Counted from the stretch's first letter, positions 34,322-45,056 are shown. The stretch: 64,000 bases of DNA from JAVKFF01 sp040226215 (GCA_040226215.1 JAVKFF010000052.1:1-64000); one strand, 5' to 3'. Translations and numbers: made by a program. The notes: generated by a model from the sequence alone, not told the origin.

Positions 34322-35842
34322 TCAGTCGGCGAGCTGGATGTCGTAGGCCCAGATCATTTCGTCCGAGCGGGCCGACCACTCGATGCGGTTGTTCACGCCG
34401 TAGAGGTCCTCCTGGTCGTAGAGGAAGATCCAGGGCGCGTCCTCGAGGATCATGGCCTGGATCTCAGCGAAGATTTCCTCGCGGCGTTCGGGATCGAGTT
34501 CCTGGATCTGTTGGTCGATCAGGGCGTCGAGTTCCGGCCGGTTGTAGAAGTCGCCGCCGCGTCGGCTGTCGAATCGGTAGCCCATGGTCGCCTCGCAATC
34601 GAGGATCGGGTTGCCGGTGCCGATGAAGTACATGCCCTCGATATCGCCGGACAGGAAGTGCTGGATGAACTCCGACCATTCCGGCATGTGATGCTCGACC
34701 CGGACGCCGATAGCGGAGAGCTGGCCGGCGATGGCCTCCTGCATCTCGCGGTCCTTCAGGTAGCGGCCGTTCGGCCCCCACATCGTGACCGTGAAGCCAT
34801 CCGGATAGCCGGCCTCGGCCAGCAGTTCGCGCGCCTGTTCCGGATCGTAGGCATAGGGCTCGATCGACGGATCGTAGCCGAAGATGGCGCCGGAGCAGGG
34901 GCTGGCATTGGGATAGCCGTGACCGCCGAGGATGGCTTCGACCAAGGCCGGCACGTTGACGGCGTGGTTCATCGCCCGGCGCACGCGAATGTCGTCGAAG
35001 GGCGGAACGTTGGGGTTCATGCCGACGAACATGTTGCGCACCGAGCGCACGGCTTCCACCCTGAGATCGGGATCGGCCTCCACTTCGGGCACGCGCTCCG
35101 GCGCGATGTTGCCGATGATGTCCACCTCGCCGGCCTGCAGCGCGGCGAAGCGGATGAAGTCCTCCGGGATCGGCCGGATCACCACGCGGTCCACATCGGC
35201 AGCTCCGCGCCAGTGCTCGTCATAGGATTCCAGCACGATCTGCTCGTTGCGGTCCCATTGCGCGAGGGCATAAGGCCCGGTGCCGACCGGTGCCTGGCCG
35301 TAGGCGTCCTCGCCCATTTCCTCGAACGCGCTCGCCGACAGGATCGGATAGCGGGCGAGGTTGGCGACGATGGTCGCCTGCGGCGTGGGCATGTTGATGC
35401 GCACGGTGTGGTCGTCGATCGCCTCGGCGCTGTCGATGATGCCGGCGATCTGCGGCCGGATGGACAACGGGTTCTCCTCGCGGACATAGCGGTTGAGGGA
35501 GAAGACGACGTCCGCCGCGGTGAATGGGCTGCCGTCGTGGAAGGTCACGCCCTGCCGCAGGTCGAGTTCCATCACAGTGGGTTCGGGAAAGCGCCATTCG
35601 GTCGCCAGCGACGGCACAAGATCGCCCTCGCCGGTGCGCTGGACCAGCGTGTCGTAGATGTTCAGCATGGTGGACACGCTGGTGATCAAGGTGTCGTGTC
35701 CCGGATCGAGGACGTCGGGGTCGACACCCTGGGCGATCGTCACGGTGCTCTGCGCCCAGGCAGCCGGCGCCGTCGCCATCGACACGGCGAGGCCGAGCGA
35801 AAGGAGCGCGGCGCGCGGCAGGCGGATTGTGTGCATGGTCAT
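34322..35842 (-). CDS. periplasmic substrate-binding protein, family 5 (module E)
   Basis: 506 residues from ATG 35842-35840, which overlaps the isochorismatase stop (ATGA) and has GGGAGA upstream. Signal peptide MTMHTIRLPRAALLSLGLAV, cleavage near AAWAQS. Family 5 text: LDPGHDTLITS, LATEWRFPEPTVMEL, LRQGVTFHDGSPFTAADVVF, APVGTGPYALAQWDR. Receptor of importer E. The ligand is unknown; the neighbouring isochorismatase-like, RidA and NodB-fold hydrolase suggest an amide-bearing compound. Confidence 0.94.
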   Translation of the reverse strand: MTMHTIRLPRAALLSLGLAVSMATAPAAWAQSTVTIAQGVDPDVLDPGHDTLITSVSTMLNIYDTLVQRTGEGDLVPSLATEWRFPEPTVMELDLRQGVTFHDGSPFTAADVVFSLNRYVREENPLSIRPQIAGIIDSAEAIDDHTVRINMPTPQATIVANLARYPILSASAFEEMGEDAYGQAPVGTGPYALAQWDRNEQIVLESYDEHWRGAADVDRVVIRPIPEDFIRFAALQAGEVDIIGNIAPERVPEVEADPDLRVEAVRSVRNMFVGMNPNVPPFDDIRVRRAMNHAVNVPALVEAILGGHGYPNASPCSGAIFGYDPSIEPYAYDPEQARELLAEAGYPDGFTVTMWGPNGRYLKDREMQEAIAGQLSAIGVRVEHHMPEWSEFIQHFLSGDIEGMYFIGTGNPILDCEATMGYRFDSRRGGDFYNRPELDALIDQQIQELDPERREEIFAEIQAMILEDAPWIFLYDQEDLYGVNNRIEWSARSDEMIWAYDIQLAD

Positions 35843-36570
35843 GACAGGTCTCCCGTGGTTGTGGTCGTGGCGATGGGGCGGTCGGTGGTGCCGTCCAGGC
35901 GGGCGACGATGTCGCCGCACTGGGCGACGGCACCGAAAAGCCGCGCGAAGCAGGCAAGGCTGGCCTCGTGGCTCTCCCGGTCGAAGCTGGCGGCGCCGTC
36001 GGCCAGCAGCGTCACGCGATAGCCGCGGTCTGTCGCATCGCGTGCGGTGGACTCCACGCAGGAATTGGTCAGCACCCCGCCGATGATGAGCTGCCGCATG
36101 CCGAGTTGGCGCAGATGGGCGTCGATACCGGTGGAGGTGAAGGCGCTGCGCGTCGTCTTGTTCAGCCGGAGCTCGCCGATATCCGGCGCGAGTTCGGGCA
36201 TGGCGGCGTGATCGGGCGTGCCGAAGGGTGGCACGGGGGGCACCGCCGCGCCGGTGGCGCGTGTCCGGTCGCCCAGCATGTCGGAGCCGTCGGCGAGATG
36301 CGGGCCGACGCTGAGGTGGATGACGGGCAGACCATGCGATCGCCAGGTCCGCAGCAGGGCCGAAAGACGCGGCAGGACGATCCGGTCGAGACGGTCGTAA
36401 TAGTGGCGGTAGAGCTCGGGGTATCGCGACGCCAGCACCGGTCCCCAGCCGCGATCCCGGGCGCAGTCGAACACCTGCAGGTCGACCAGCAGCAGGGCCG
36501 TCGACGCGTCCACCGGGTCGAAGGGCGGCACCAGGGGCGGCCAGCCGGCCGTGAGGCTGCTCCCGGTCAC
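35839..36570 (-). CDS. isochorismatase-family cysteine hydrolase
   Basis: 243 residues. Catalytic triad of the amidohydrolase branch: Asp in ALLLVDLQVF, Lys in LNKTTRSAF and Cys in VLTNSCVESTARDATDRGY. Members include N-carbamoylsarcosine amidase, nicotinamidase and ureidoacrylate hydrolase (RutB), so an amide or carbamoyl bond is the expected target. It starts with GTG 36570-36568, overlapping the ATPase stop by four bases, and overlaps the SBP start by four, so it is tightly coupled inside operon E. Confidence 0.93.
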   Translation of the reverse strand: MTGSSLTAGWPPLVPPFDPVDASTALLLVDLQVFDCARDRGWGPVLASRYPELYRHYYDRLDRIVLPRLSALLRTWRSHGLPVIHLSVGPHLADGSDMLGDRTRATGAAVPPVPPFGTPDHAAMPELAPDIGELRLNKTTRSAFTSTGIDAHLRQLGMRQLIIGGVLTNSCVESTARDATDRGYRVTLLADGAASFDRESHEASLACFARLFGAVAQCGDIVARLDGTTDRPIATTTTTGDLS

Positions 36571-38237
36571 GGTGCGGAGGCCCCGGGGCGATCGTCGGTC
36601 GTGGCCGTGAGCTGGAAGGCGGCGGCGATCAGCTCGCGCGTGTAGTCGGTTCGCGGCGCGGCGAAGATGGCCTCCGCCCGTCCCGACTCGACGACCCTGC
36701 CGGCCTTGAGCACGAGCAGGTGGTCGGCCAATGCCCGCACCACGGCGAGGTCATGGCTGATGAAGAGATAGGCGATGCGGTATTCCCGCTGCAGCCGGGC
36801 GAGCAACACGACGATCTGTTTCTGCACCGAACGGTCGAGCGCCGATGTCGGCTCGTCCAGCACGATCAGCTTGGGCCGCATGATCAGCGCCCTTGCGATC
36901 GCCACGCGCTGGCGCTAGCCGCCGGACAGTTCGTGCGGGAAACGGCGGGCCAGCGCGGGCTCGAGTTCCACATCGGCCAGCGCCTCGGCCACCGCGCGGT
37001 CATAGGCGATCCGGTCGCGGGCGAGGCCATTGACACGCAGGCCTTCGCCGACAATGGGTCCGATGCGCATTCGCGGGCTGAGCGAGCCGAAGGGGTCCTG
37101 GAAAACCATCTGGATGGCGCGCCGGTGCCGGCGCAGCTCGTCGGTCGGCAGGGTGACGAGGTCCCGGCCCTGGAAGACGATGCGCCCCTCGGTTGGAACC
37201 AGGCGAAGCAGCGCCCGGCCGAGCGTGCTCTTCCCCGATCCGCTCTCGCCCACGACACCCAGGGTCTCGCCCTCGCGCAGGCTGAGATCGGCCTGCTCCA
37301 GCGCGGTGAAGTGGCTCCGGACACGGCGCATCAACCGGCTGTACACCGGATAGCGGACGGCGATATCGGTGGCGCTGACCAGGAGCGTGTCGTCGGTCGG
37401 CCGGCTCGCGCGTTCCTCGGGCTCGGAGTCGAGCAGTTCGCGCGTGTAGGGGTGGCGCGGCCGTTCCATCACCTCTCGGACGGCGCCGATCTCCACCACC
37501 TCGCCCGCGCGCATGACGCAGACCCGGTCGGCCATCGCCCGGACCACCCGGAAATCGTGGGTGATCAGCAGCAGCGTCATGCCGAGCTGGCGCTTCAGGC
37601 GGCGCAGCAGCGACAGGATCTGCGCCTGCACGGTGACGTCGAGAGCCGTGGTCGGCTCGTCGGCGATCAGCAGGTCCGGCTCGTTGGCGATCGCCATGGC
37701 GATCATCACGCGCTGAAGCTGGCCGCCGGACAGCTGGTGGGGATAGGCATCGACGCGATCCCGTGGCCGGTCGATGCCGACGAGGTTCAGAAGCTCCAGG
37801 ATGCGGTCGCGACGCTTCCTGGCTCCCACCCTGCGATGCGCGTCGATGGCTTCGTCGAGCTGCTGCCCGATGGTCAGCAGGGGGTTCAGGGAACTCATCG
37901 GTTCCTGGAAGATCATGGCGATGCGGTCGCCGCAGAGCCGCCGCATCTCCTGATCCGGCAGGCCGGAGAGATCCCTGCCGTCGAAGACGATGCGGCCGGA
38001 GACGCGCTCGATCGCCTGCGGCGGCAGCAGGCGCATCAGCGCAAGGGCGGTGGCCGATTTGCCGGACCCGCTCTCGCCGACGAGACAGAGCGTCTCGCCC
38101 CGGGCGACGTCCAGGGAGATGCCGTCGACCGCGGAAACCGTCTCGTCGCGGCGGCGAAAGCGGATCGAGAGGTTCTCGACCACAAGGATCCGGTCCGTCC
38201 GCGCCGGGTCCGTTTCGGCCTCATCGGGCGTCGACAT
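36567..38237 (-). pseudogene. fused Dpp-type ABC ATPase interrupted by one in-frame amber codon
   Basis: Read through, the frame encodes a 556-position DppD-DppF fusion. Domain 1 is complete (GESGSGKSA, LSGGQLQRVMIAMAI, LLIADEPTTALD). Domain 2 has GESGSGKST and VFQDPFGSLSPRM, then LSGG, then TAG at 36917-36915, then RQRVAIARALIMRP and Walker B LIVLDEPTSALD to the natural end. The TAG stands where family members have CAG (Gln of LSGGQ), a single C-to-T change, with no frameshift. Termination there removes Walker B and the H-loop of domain 2. A GTG at 36905 could restart a 112-residue fragment. Both ends keep tight operon spacing (4 bases after RidA; 4-base overlap with the isochorismatase gene), so the lesion is recent, an error, or suppressed. 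Confidence 0.85.
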
Positions 38238-38241
38238 GCCT

Positions 38242-38595
38242 TCAGGCCCGCACGGCCGTCACCTGGATCTCGACCTTGAGCTCCGGGCGGGCGAGCCTGG
38301 CCTCGACGCAGGCCCTGACCGGCGGCTCCCGGCCGTCGATCCAGTCGTCCCAGACACTGTTCATGGCATCGAAATCGCCGATGTCGGCGAGCCAGATCCA
38401 GGCCTGCAGCAGATGGGAACGGTCGCTGCCGGCCTCCCCCAGCAAGGCGTCGATCTTCGCCACCACCTGGCGCGTCTGATCGGCGACGTCGGCGTTGGCA
38501 TCGTCCGCCGTGAGGCCGGAAAGATAGACCCGGTCGTCATGGATGACGATGCGGCTCATACGGCGGGTCGAGCGCAGACGGGTGATTGCGGCCAT
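38242..38595 (-). CDS. RidA-family protein (canonical arginine present)
   Basis: 117 residues. The motif REPPVRACVEARLARPELKVEIQV keeps the Arg (Arg94) that binds the substrate carboxylate and the following Glu, unlike the RidA-like protein at 8990. A 2-imino-acid (enamine) deaminase role is therefore plausible, protecting against or processing reactive intermediates made by the operon's hydrolases. First gene of operon E, divergent from a LysR regulator and 4 bases before the fused ATPase. Confidence 0.93.
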   Translation of the reverse strand: MAAITRLRSTRRMSRIVIHDDRVYLSGLTADDANADVADQTRQVVAKIDALLGEAGSDRSHLLQAWIWLADIGDFDAMNSVWDDWIDGREPPVRACVEARLARPELKVEIQVTAVRA

Positions 38596-38711
38596 GACGC
38601 GAATGCCTTTTCGACGGTAGCGACAGGCCGAGTATGAGTGGCCGGAATCATTCGAACAAATATCAAATCTTCTTCATACTATTCAGAAGCGATATGAGAG
38701 ATGGAGGTCCA
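38596..38711. promoter_or_regulatory. divergent promoter/operator region of module E
   Basis: 116 bases. AGTATGA (38631-38637) and TCATACT (38674-38680) are perfect inverted copies, and ATATGAG follows at 38692. The stretch 38646-38696 is AT-rich for this genome. These are the best candidates for LysR contact sites; no classic T-N11-A box is obvious. GGAGG (38703-38707) is the ribosome site of the LysR gene. Confidence 0.5.
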
Positions 38712-39641
38712 ATGGCGGCGCGGCAGCTCACCTTGCGACAGATCGAGGTCTTCCGGGCGATCATGCTGACCGGGTCGGTGACACGCGCCGCGCTCAGCCT
38801 TCATACCTCGCAACCCACGGCGACGCGCGTGCTGGGCGATCTGGAGGAGATTGTCGGGTTCACGCTGTTCCAGCGCCTCGGCCGGCGGATGGTGCCGACG
38901 ACGGAAGCGCGCGCCTTCTTCAAGGAGGTCGAGGGCAGCTTCGTCGGGCTCGACCGGCTGAGCCGGGCTGCGCACAACATCGCCACCTTCCGTCCCGGCC
39001 ATCTGCGCATCGTCGCGGTCACCAGCATCGCCGTTGGCCTGCTGCCGGCGGCGATCGCCGAGTTCACCGGCCGTTATCCCGAGGTCTCCGTCGCGCTCGA
39101 GGTCAGCGACTATGACGGCGTGGTCAGCCGCATCCTGTCCGGGCAATGCGATCTCGGCTTCGCGGTCGTCCCGGTGGGCAGGCCCGAGGTTCGCATCGAA
39201 AGACTGGTCGATCTGGAGGCCGTTTGCGCGCTCCCGCAGCGGCACCCGCTCGCCGCCCGCGAGGTGATCACGGCGGACATGCTGGAAGGCGAGCCGTTCG
39301 TCTCTCTCGGCGACCAGTTTCCGTCGCGTCCGAAGATCGACGCGGTTTTCGAGGACGCCGGCGTGCAGCGCCGGCTGATCGCCGAGACCCAGGCGGGCTC
39401 CGTCGCCTGCGCGATGGTTCAGGAGGGTGTCGGCCTCTCCATCACCGATCCATTCTCCGCCAACATCTTCCGCGACCGGGGGCTGGCCATCCGGCCCTTC
39501 CGGCCGGTGATCCCGTTCAACTACAGCGTGATCTCGCCGCACGAGCAGCCCAAGTCGCGCCTCGTCGACACGTTCATGGCGACCCTGACGCCCGATCGCA
39601 TCGATGCGATCGCATCGGGCTGGAGGGCGCTGTCGGCGTGA
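38712..39641 (+). CDS. LysR-family transcriptional regulator (module E)
   Basis: 309 residues from ATG 38712, which has GGAGG five bases upstream. N-terminal winged HTH at about residues 5-65 (LTLRQIEVFRAIMLTGSVTRA, then LHTSQPTATRVLGDLEE), then the periplasmic-binding-like effector domain. It is divergent from operon E (RidA, ATPase, isochorismatase, importer, NodB-fold hydrolase) and probably activates it. The inducer may be the imported compound or its product. Confidence 0.94.
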   Translation: MAARQLTLRQIEVFRAIMLTGSVTRAALSLHTSQPTATRVLGDLEEIVGFTLFQRLGRRMVPTTEARAFFKEVEGSFVGLDRLSRAAHNIATFRPGHLRIVAVTSIAVGLLPAAIAEFTGRYPEVSVALEVSDYDGVVSRILSGQCDLGFAVVPVGRPEVRIERLVDLEAVCALPQRHPLAAREVITADMLEGEPFVSLGDQFPSRPKIDAVFEDAGVQRRLIAETQAGSVACAMVQEGVGLSITDPFSANIFRDRGLAIRPFRPVIPFNYSVISPHEQPKSRLVDTFMATLTPDRIDAIASGWRALSA

Positions 39642-39685
39642 TGCACCGGCAGTCGGCCGAAACGCTGCCGCTGTCGCTGCCGGCG

Positions 39686-41158
39686 TCAGCTGGTCCCCGT
39701 CTGCTTGAAGCGGCCGATGGTCGGTATCTCTAGGCGAAGGAGCGGGGCGTGATCCTCACGCGCGAAACGGACGAAGATTTCCGGGTAGTAGGAGGCGATA
39801 ACGGCATCGCGGGGCACGGCGCGGAAGAGGTCGCCATGCCAGTGCTCCAGCACGCACGGATTGCCGATGATGTCGATCGTCAGCCCTTCACCGTCCAACC
39901 GCACCGGCACCGTGCCGTAGACGGGATTGGCATAGTCGCCCGCGTAGTCGGCCGCGGCGAAACTCGGCCGCCAGTCCGCATGACGCATGAGCGGCCGCCA
40001 GTAATAGGGTTCGCCGTCAAGCATGACCAGCGGCCGCTTGGCGCCTTCCGACACCTTTCGGAAACGCGCGTCCCAGTCCCGCTGCGGCAGTCCCAGCGCC
40101 TCGGCCAGCAGCAGGTAGCGCAGCGGGTTCACCACGTCGGACTTGTGCTGGTTGGTGAGGATGACGACGGCGAGGCCGGCCTCCGGTACCGCGCAGCCCA
40201 AGACGAAGAAGCCCTCCAGCGCCCCGGTGTGCTCGCTGATCCGGTGGCCGGCGAAGTCGTGGGCGTACCAGCCGCAGCCATAGCCGACGAGCTTCGCCTC
40301 GTAGCGCGAGACCCAGCGCTGCGGATGGATGCCGGTCGGGTTGACCAGCACGCCCGGGCGGAGCATTTCCCGCACGGTCTCCTCTTTGAGCAGGCGCGTG
40401 CCGTCGATCGTGCCGCCGAGCGCGAACAGCGAGAACCAGCGCTCCATGTCCCGCAGGCTGGAGACGACCGAGCCGGCAGGCGCCAGGTTGTCGAAATTGC
40501 GGTGCGGCACCACGCGGCTGATACCGTCGGCATCGGTCACGTGCGCATCGCAGGCGATGCTGGTGTCGGCGAGGCGGAAGTAGCTGGCGAAGGTGTCGGC
40601 GAGGCCGAGCGGCTTGCAGATTTCGCTCTCGACGAAATCCTCCCAGGATCGTCCTGACCGCCGCTCGACGACGGCGCCGGCACTGATCGGTCCATAGGAC
40701 TGGTAGGCGCATTCGCTGCGGAAGCCGACGCGAAGCGGCAGGTCGGCGATCTGGGCGATGATCTGGTCGCGGCTGAAATGCGAGTGGTAGTTGGTGATGT
40801 TGTCCTCGCCATGGCCGATGCGCTGGCCGACGAGATCGCGCAGCCGCACCATCGGCGTCAGCGAGGCGTCGCTGAGCCGCCAGTCCGGCAGGTGATCGAT
40901 CGCGCGGTCGTCCCAGTCCGCCTCGCCACGGTCGATGACGAGCGCCAGGGCGGCGGCGTTCACCGTCTTGGAGATCGAGCCGATGTCGAACAGGGACCGC
41001 TCGGTGACCGGCCTGCCGTCGTCCACCGACATGACACCGTGCAGATGGCGGAAGACGGTTTCGCCGCCCCTGGCCACGCCGACGGCCGCGCCGGGCACGT
41101 TGTAGGTCTCCAGCAGCGTTCGAACGTCGTCGGCGAGGCGCGTGCTGTCCAGGGTCAT
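39686..41158 (-). CDS. serine beta-lactamase-like hydrolase (class C/esterase fold)
   Basis: 490 residues. Active-site motifs of the penicillin-binding fold: SISK (Ser61, Lys64), the Tyr motif as YQS in CAYQSYGP (residues 152-154) and HTG in ISEHTGALEG. A C-terminal beta-rich domain of about 110 residues follows, as in D-aminopeptidases and DmpA-unrelated esterases. No signal peptide. AAGGGAG stands before ATG 41158-41156. Last gene of operon F, 26 bases after the DppF-like gene, so it likely acts in the cytoplasm on the imported peptide-like compound as an amidase, esterase or D-amino-acid peptidase. Confidence 0.9.
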   Translation of the reverse strand: MTLDSTRLADDVRTLLETYNVPGAAVGVARGGETVFRHLHGVMSVDDGRPVTERSLFDIGSISKTVNAAALALVIDRGEADWDDRAIDHLPDWRLSDASLTPMVRLRDLVGQRIGHGEDNITNYHSHFSRDQIIAQIADLPLRVGFRSECAYQSYGPISAGAVVERRSGRSWEDFVESEICKPLGLADTFASYFRLADTSIACDAHVTDADGISRVVPHRNFDNLAPAGSVVSSLRDMERWFSLFALGGTIDGTRLLKEETVREMLRPGVLVNPTGIHPQRWVSRYEAKLVGYGCGWYAHDFAGHRISEHTGALEGFFVLGCAVPEAGLAVVILTNQHKSDVVNPLRYLLLAEALGLPQRDWDARFRKVSEGAKRPLVMLDGEPYYWRPLMRHADWRPSFAAADYAGDYANPVYGTVPVRLDGEGLTIDIIGNPCVLEHWHGDLFRAVPRDAVIASYYPEIFVRFAREDHAPLLRLEIPTIGRFKQTGTS

Positions 41159-41184
41159 CGGTCGGAACTCCCTTGTCGGTACCT

Positions 41185-42159
41185 TCAGGGGCGCAGATGG
41201 CAGGCAACGGCGCGCGTGTCGTCGACCGGCAGCAGCGCCGGGTCACGCTCCGCACAGAGCGGTTGGGCGATCGGGCAGCGGGTACGGAAACGGCAGCCCG
41301 ACGGGATCGCCGACGGGCTCGGCGGATCGCCCTTGAGAAGACGCCTTCGCGTCAGGCCGGAGCGCGCCGGATCGGGTGTCGGGGCGGCGGCGAGCAGCGC
41401 CTCGGTATAGGGGTGCAGGGCGCCGGCGAAGAGATCCGCGACGGGCGCGGTCTCGACGATCCGGCCGAGATACATCACCGCGACACGGTCGGCGAAATGC
41501 TCGACGACGCTGAGATCGTGCGCGATGAAGAGATAGGCGATCCGCCGTTCGTCCTGCAGGTCCATCAGCAGGTTGAGGATCTGTGCCTGGATCGAGACGT
41601 CGAGCGCGGAGACCGCCTCGTCGAGCACCAGCAGCGCCGGATCGAGAGCCAGCGCCCGGGCGATGCCGATACGCTGGCGCTGGCCGCCGGAGATCTCGTG
41701 CGGGAACCGGTCGAGGTGCTCGGCATCCAGCCCGACATCGCCCAGCAGTCCGGCGACCCGTTCCCGAAGCGCCGGACGGCGGATGGCCTCGTAGTTGCGG
41801 ATCGGCTCGCCGATCAGGTCGACGATGCGCAAGCGCGGGTTCAGCGACGCGGCTGGGTCCTGGAAGACCGCCTGTATCCGCCGCCTGATCGGCCGCAGGT
41901 CGGATTGCGTCACTCCGGCGATCTCGTGGCCGTCGAGGCGGATGCTGCCGGCGTCGGGATCGAGCAGACGCAGTGCCAGCCGCGCTAATGTCGACTTGCC
42001 GCAGCCGCTTTCGCCAACCACGGCCACCGTCTCGCTCGGTCCGACGGCCAGACTGACGCCGTCGACCGCGCGCAGCGGCCGCGGGCGGTGCCAGCGCAGG
42101 CCGCGGCGGGGCCGGAAATGCTTGACCAGTCCGTCAAGCGCGAGCAGCGGCGGCGTCAT
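41185..42159 (-). CDS. ABC transporter ATPase, DppF type (module F)
   Basis: 324 residues from ATG 42159-42157, which overlaps the DppD stop (ATGA); an ATG nine bases upstream is possible. GESGCGKST near residues 52-60, ISGGQRQRIGIARALAL, Walker B LLVLDEAVSALD (Ala in place of Pro after DE), H-loop FIAHDLSVV. The C-terminal oligopeptide-type extension has the cysteine pair FRTRCPIAQPLCAERDP. Second ATPase of importer F. Confidence 0.94.
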   Translation of the reverse strand: MTPPLLALDGLVKHFRPRRGLRWHRPRPLRAVDGVSLAVGPSETVAVVGESGCGKSTLARLALRLLDPDAGSIRLDGHEIAGVTQSDLRPIRRRIQAVFQDPAASLNPRLRIVDLIGEPIRNYEAIRRPALRERVAGLLGDVGLDAEHLDRFPHEISGGQRQRIGIARALALDPALLVLDEAVSALDVSIQAQILNLLMDLQDERRIAYLFIAHDLSVVEHFADRVAVMYLGRIVETAPVADLFAGALHPYTEALLAAAPTPDPARSGLTRRRLLKGDPPSPSAIPSGCRFRTRCPIAQPLCAERDPALLPVDDTRAVACHLRP

Positions 42160-43169
42160 CGGCCCCACAACTCCCCGGCGCGCCAGCAGGCCACGACGTG
42201 ACCGGTTTCGATCGGCGCCAGTTCCGGCGCTTCGACCCGGCAGCGGTCGACGGCGTGCGGACAGCGCGAGGCGAACAGGCAGCCACGGCGGAGCGCGGAG
42301 AGCGGTGGCACGACGCCGCGGATCGCGGTGAGGCGCCGCGTGCCATCGGCCCGCGCCCGGCTCGGCAGCGATCCCAGCAATCCCTTGGTGTAGGGATGTG
42401 CCGGCCGCGCGAACAGTGCCGTGGTGGCGGCTTCCTCGATCTTCCGGCCGGCATACATCACGATCACGCGGGATACGGTCTCCGCCACCACGGCGAGATC
42501 GTGGGTGATCAGGACCAGCGCCATGCTGAGCCGTTCCTGCAGCGACAGGATGAGATCGAGGATCTGCGCCTGGACCGTGACGTCGAGCGCGGTGGTCGGT
42601 TCGTCGGCGAGCAGCACCCTGGGGGCGCAGGCGAGCGCGATGGCGATCAAGACGCGCTGGCGCATGCCGCCGGAGAGCTGATGGGGAAATTCTCCCGCCC
42701 GCGACCGGGGATCGGGTATCTGCACCAGTGCCAGCATCTCGACCGCGCGCTCCCAGGCCGCGCGGGGTGACAGGCCTTCGTGCTGGCGGACGACTTCGGC
42801 GACCTGTCGCCCGACGGTCAGCACCGGGTTCAGCGAGCTCATCGGCTCCTGGAAGATCATCGAGATGTCGCGTCCGCGGATTGCCCTCAGCCGCCGTTCG
42901 GGCAGCCGCGCCAGATCCGCGCCGTCGAACAGCACGCGCCCGGAAACGATGCGGGCGACCCTGGGTTCCAGGAGACCCATGACGGAGAGCGCCAGCATCG
43001 ACTTGCCGCAGCCGCTCTCGCCGACGATGGCAAGGCTCTCGCCGTGATGGAGGCTCAGGCTCACCCCGTCGACGGCGGGAAAGCTTGCCTGGCCAACCCG
43101 CACCCGGGTCTCCAGCGCCTCGATGGCGAGGATCGGCGCGCTGCCCGCCGTCATAGTGTCCGCCGTCAC
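42156..43169 (-). CDS. ABC transporter ATPase, DppD type (module F)
   Basis: 337 residues if read from GTG 43169-43167, which overlaps the DppC stop; ATG 43154 is the alternative and both follow a similar GGCGGAC tract. GESGCGKSM, MIFQEPMSSLNPVLTVG, LSGGMRQRVLIAIALAC, Walker B LLADEPTTALD and H-loop LITHDLAVV. The C-terminal cysteine region reads LFASRCPHAVDRCRV. First ATPase of importer F. Confidence 0.93.
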   Translation of the reverse strand: MTADTMTAGSAPILAIEALETRVRVGQASFPAVDGVSLSLHHGESLAIVGESGCGKSMLALSVMGLLEPRVARIVSGRVLFDGADLARLPERRLRAIRGRDISMIFQEPMSSLNPVLTVGRQVAEVVRQHEGLSPRAAWERAVEMLALVQIPDPRSRAGEFPHQLSGGMRQRVLIAIALACAPRVLLADEPTTALDVTVQAQILDLILSLQERLSMALVLITHDLAVVAETVSRVIVMYAGRKIEEAATTALFARPAHPYTKGLLGSLPSRARADGTRRLTAIRGVVPPLSALRRGCLFASRCPHAVDRCRVEAPELAPIETGHVVACWRAGELWGR

Positions 43170-44065
43170 AGCGTCCGCCGCGTGCGGGGGTCGAGCATGT
43201 CGCGCAAGGCGTCGCCGAGCAGGTTGAGCGCCAGGACGGTGGCGGCGACGAAGGCGCCGGGGATCAGGATGATCCACTCGGCGATCAGGACGAAGCCGCG
43301 CCCCTCTGCCATGATGTTCCCCCAGCTGGGGAACTCCGGCGGAATGCCCGCGCCCAGGAAGGAGAGATAGGCCTCGATCAGGATCGCCAGGCCGCAGATA
43401 TAGGTGGCCTGCACGACGAGCGGCGCCAGCGAGTTTGGCAGGATGTGCCGTATCAGGATGCGACCGGGACGGGTGCCCAGACTGCGTGCCGCCTCCACAT
43501 AGGTCTGCTCGCGCAGCGTCAGCACCACGCCGCGCACCACCCGCACCACGACCGGAATCTCTGGCACGGCGATGGCCAGCACGATCGTCGACACGCCGCC
43601 GCCAACGATGGTGGCGAGCGCGATGGCGAGCAGAATCCCCGGGATCGCCATGATGCCGTCCATCACCCGCATGATCAGGGCGTCCGCCAGGCGGCTGAAG
43701 CCGGCGACGAGGCCGATGGCGAGGCCGATCAGGCTGCAGATGACCGCGGTCAGGATGCCGACGGTCAGCGACAGACGGCCGCCGTGCAGCACGCGGGCGT
43801 ACAGATCGCGGCCCAGCATGTCGGTGCCGAAGAGGTGCGCGTGCGATGGTGCGCGCAGCCGTTCGGCGGGCACCAGCGCGAGCGGGTCGTGCAGTGCGAG
43901 GAGCGGCGCCAGGACGGCGCTGCCGGCCAACAGGACCAGCAGCGCTGCGCCGAAGCTCGCGGTCGGGTTGCGCCACAGCCGGGAGAGGGTGGTGGCAAAC
44001 GTGCCGGTCGGCTTGACGGCTGAGGTCTGTGCATCTGTGCGGAAGGCGCGGGGCAGGCTGCGCAT
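43166..44065 (-). CDS. ABC transporter permease, DppC type (module F)
   Basis: 299 residues. A hydrophilic N-terminus of about 35 residues, first membrane segment ASFGAALLVLLAGSAVLAPLL, then HLFGTDMLGRDLYARVLHGG, the EAA loop EAARSLGTRPGRILIRHILPN and the tail LLGDALRDMLDPRTRRTL. It starts two bases after the DppB-like stop and overlaps the DppD-like start. Confidence 0.94.
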   Translation of the reverse strand: MRSLPRAFRTDAQTSAVKPTGTFATTLSRLWRNPTASFGAALLVLLAGSAVLAPLLALHDPLALVPAERLRAPSHAHLFGTDMLGRDLYARVLHGGRLSLTVGILTAVICSLIGLAIGLVAGFSRLADALIMRVMDGIMAIPGILLAIALATIVGGGVSTIVLAIAVPEIPVVVRVVRGVVLTLREQTYVEAARSLGTRPGRILIRHILPNSLAPLVVQATYICGLAILIEAYLSFLGAGIPPEFPSWGNIMAEGRGFVLIAEWIILIPGAFVAATVLALNLLGDALRDMLDPRTRRTL

Positions 44066-44067
44066 GG

Positions 44068-45015
<948 letters not shown>

Positions 45016-45056
45016 GTTTCGAGCGGTCTCCGGCGTCTGCCAATGGACTTGCGAGA

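Noticed and set aside
33227..36022. 931-codon open frame on the plus strand
   Set aside because: Antisense to the DppB and SBP genes of module E; His/Asp/Gly-rich translation with no family features.
36567..36905. Separate small ATPase gene
   Set aside because: Its sequence is the direct continuation of the domain interrupted by the amber codon; a 112-residue piece without Walker A is not a normal gene.
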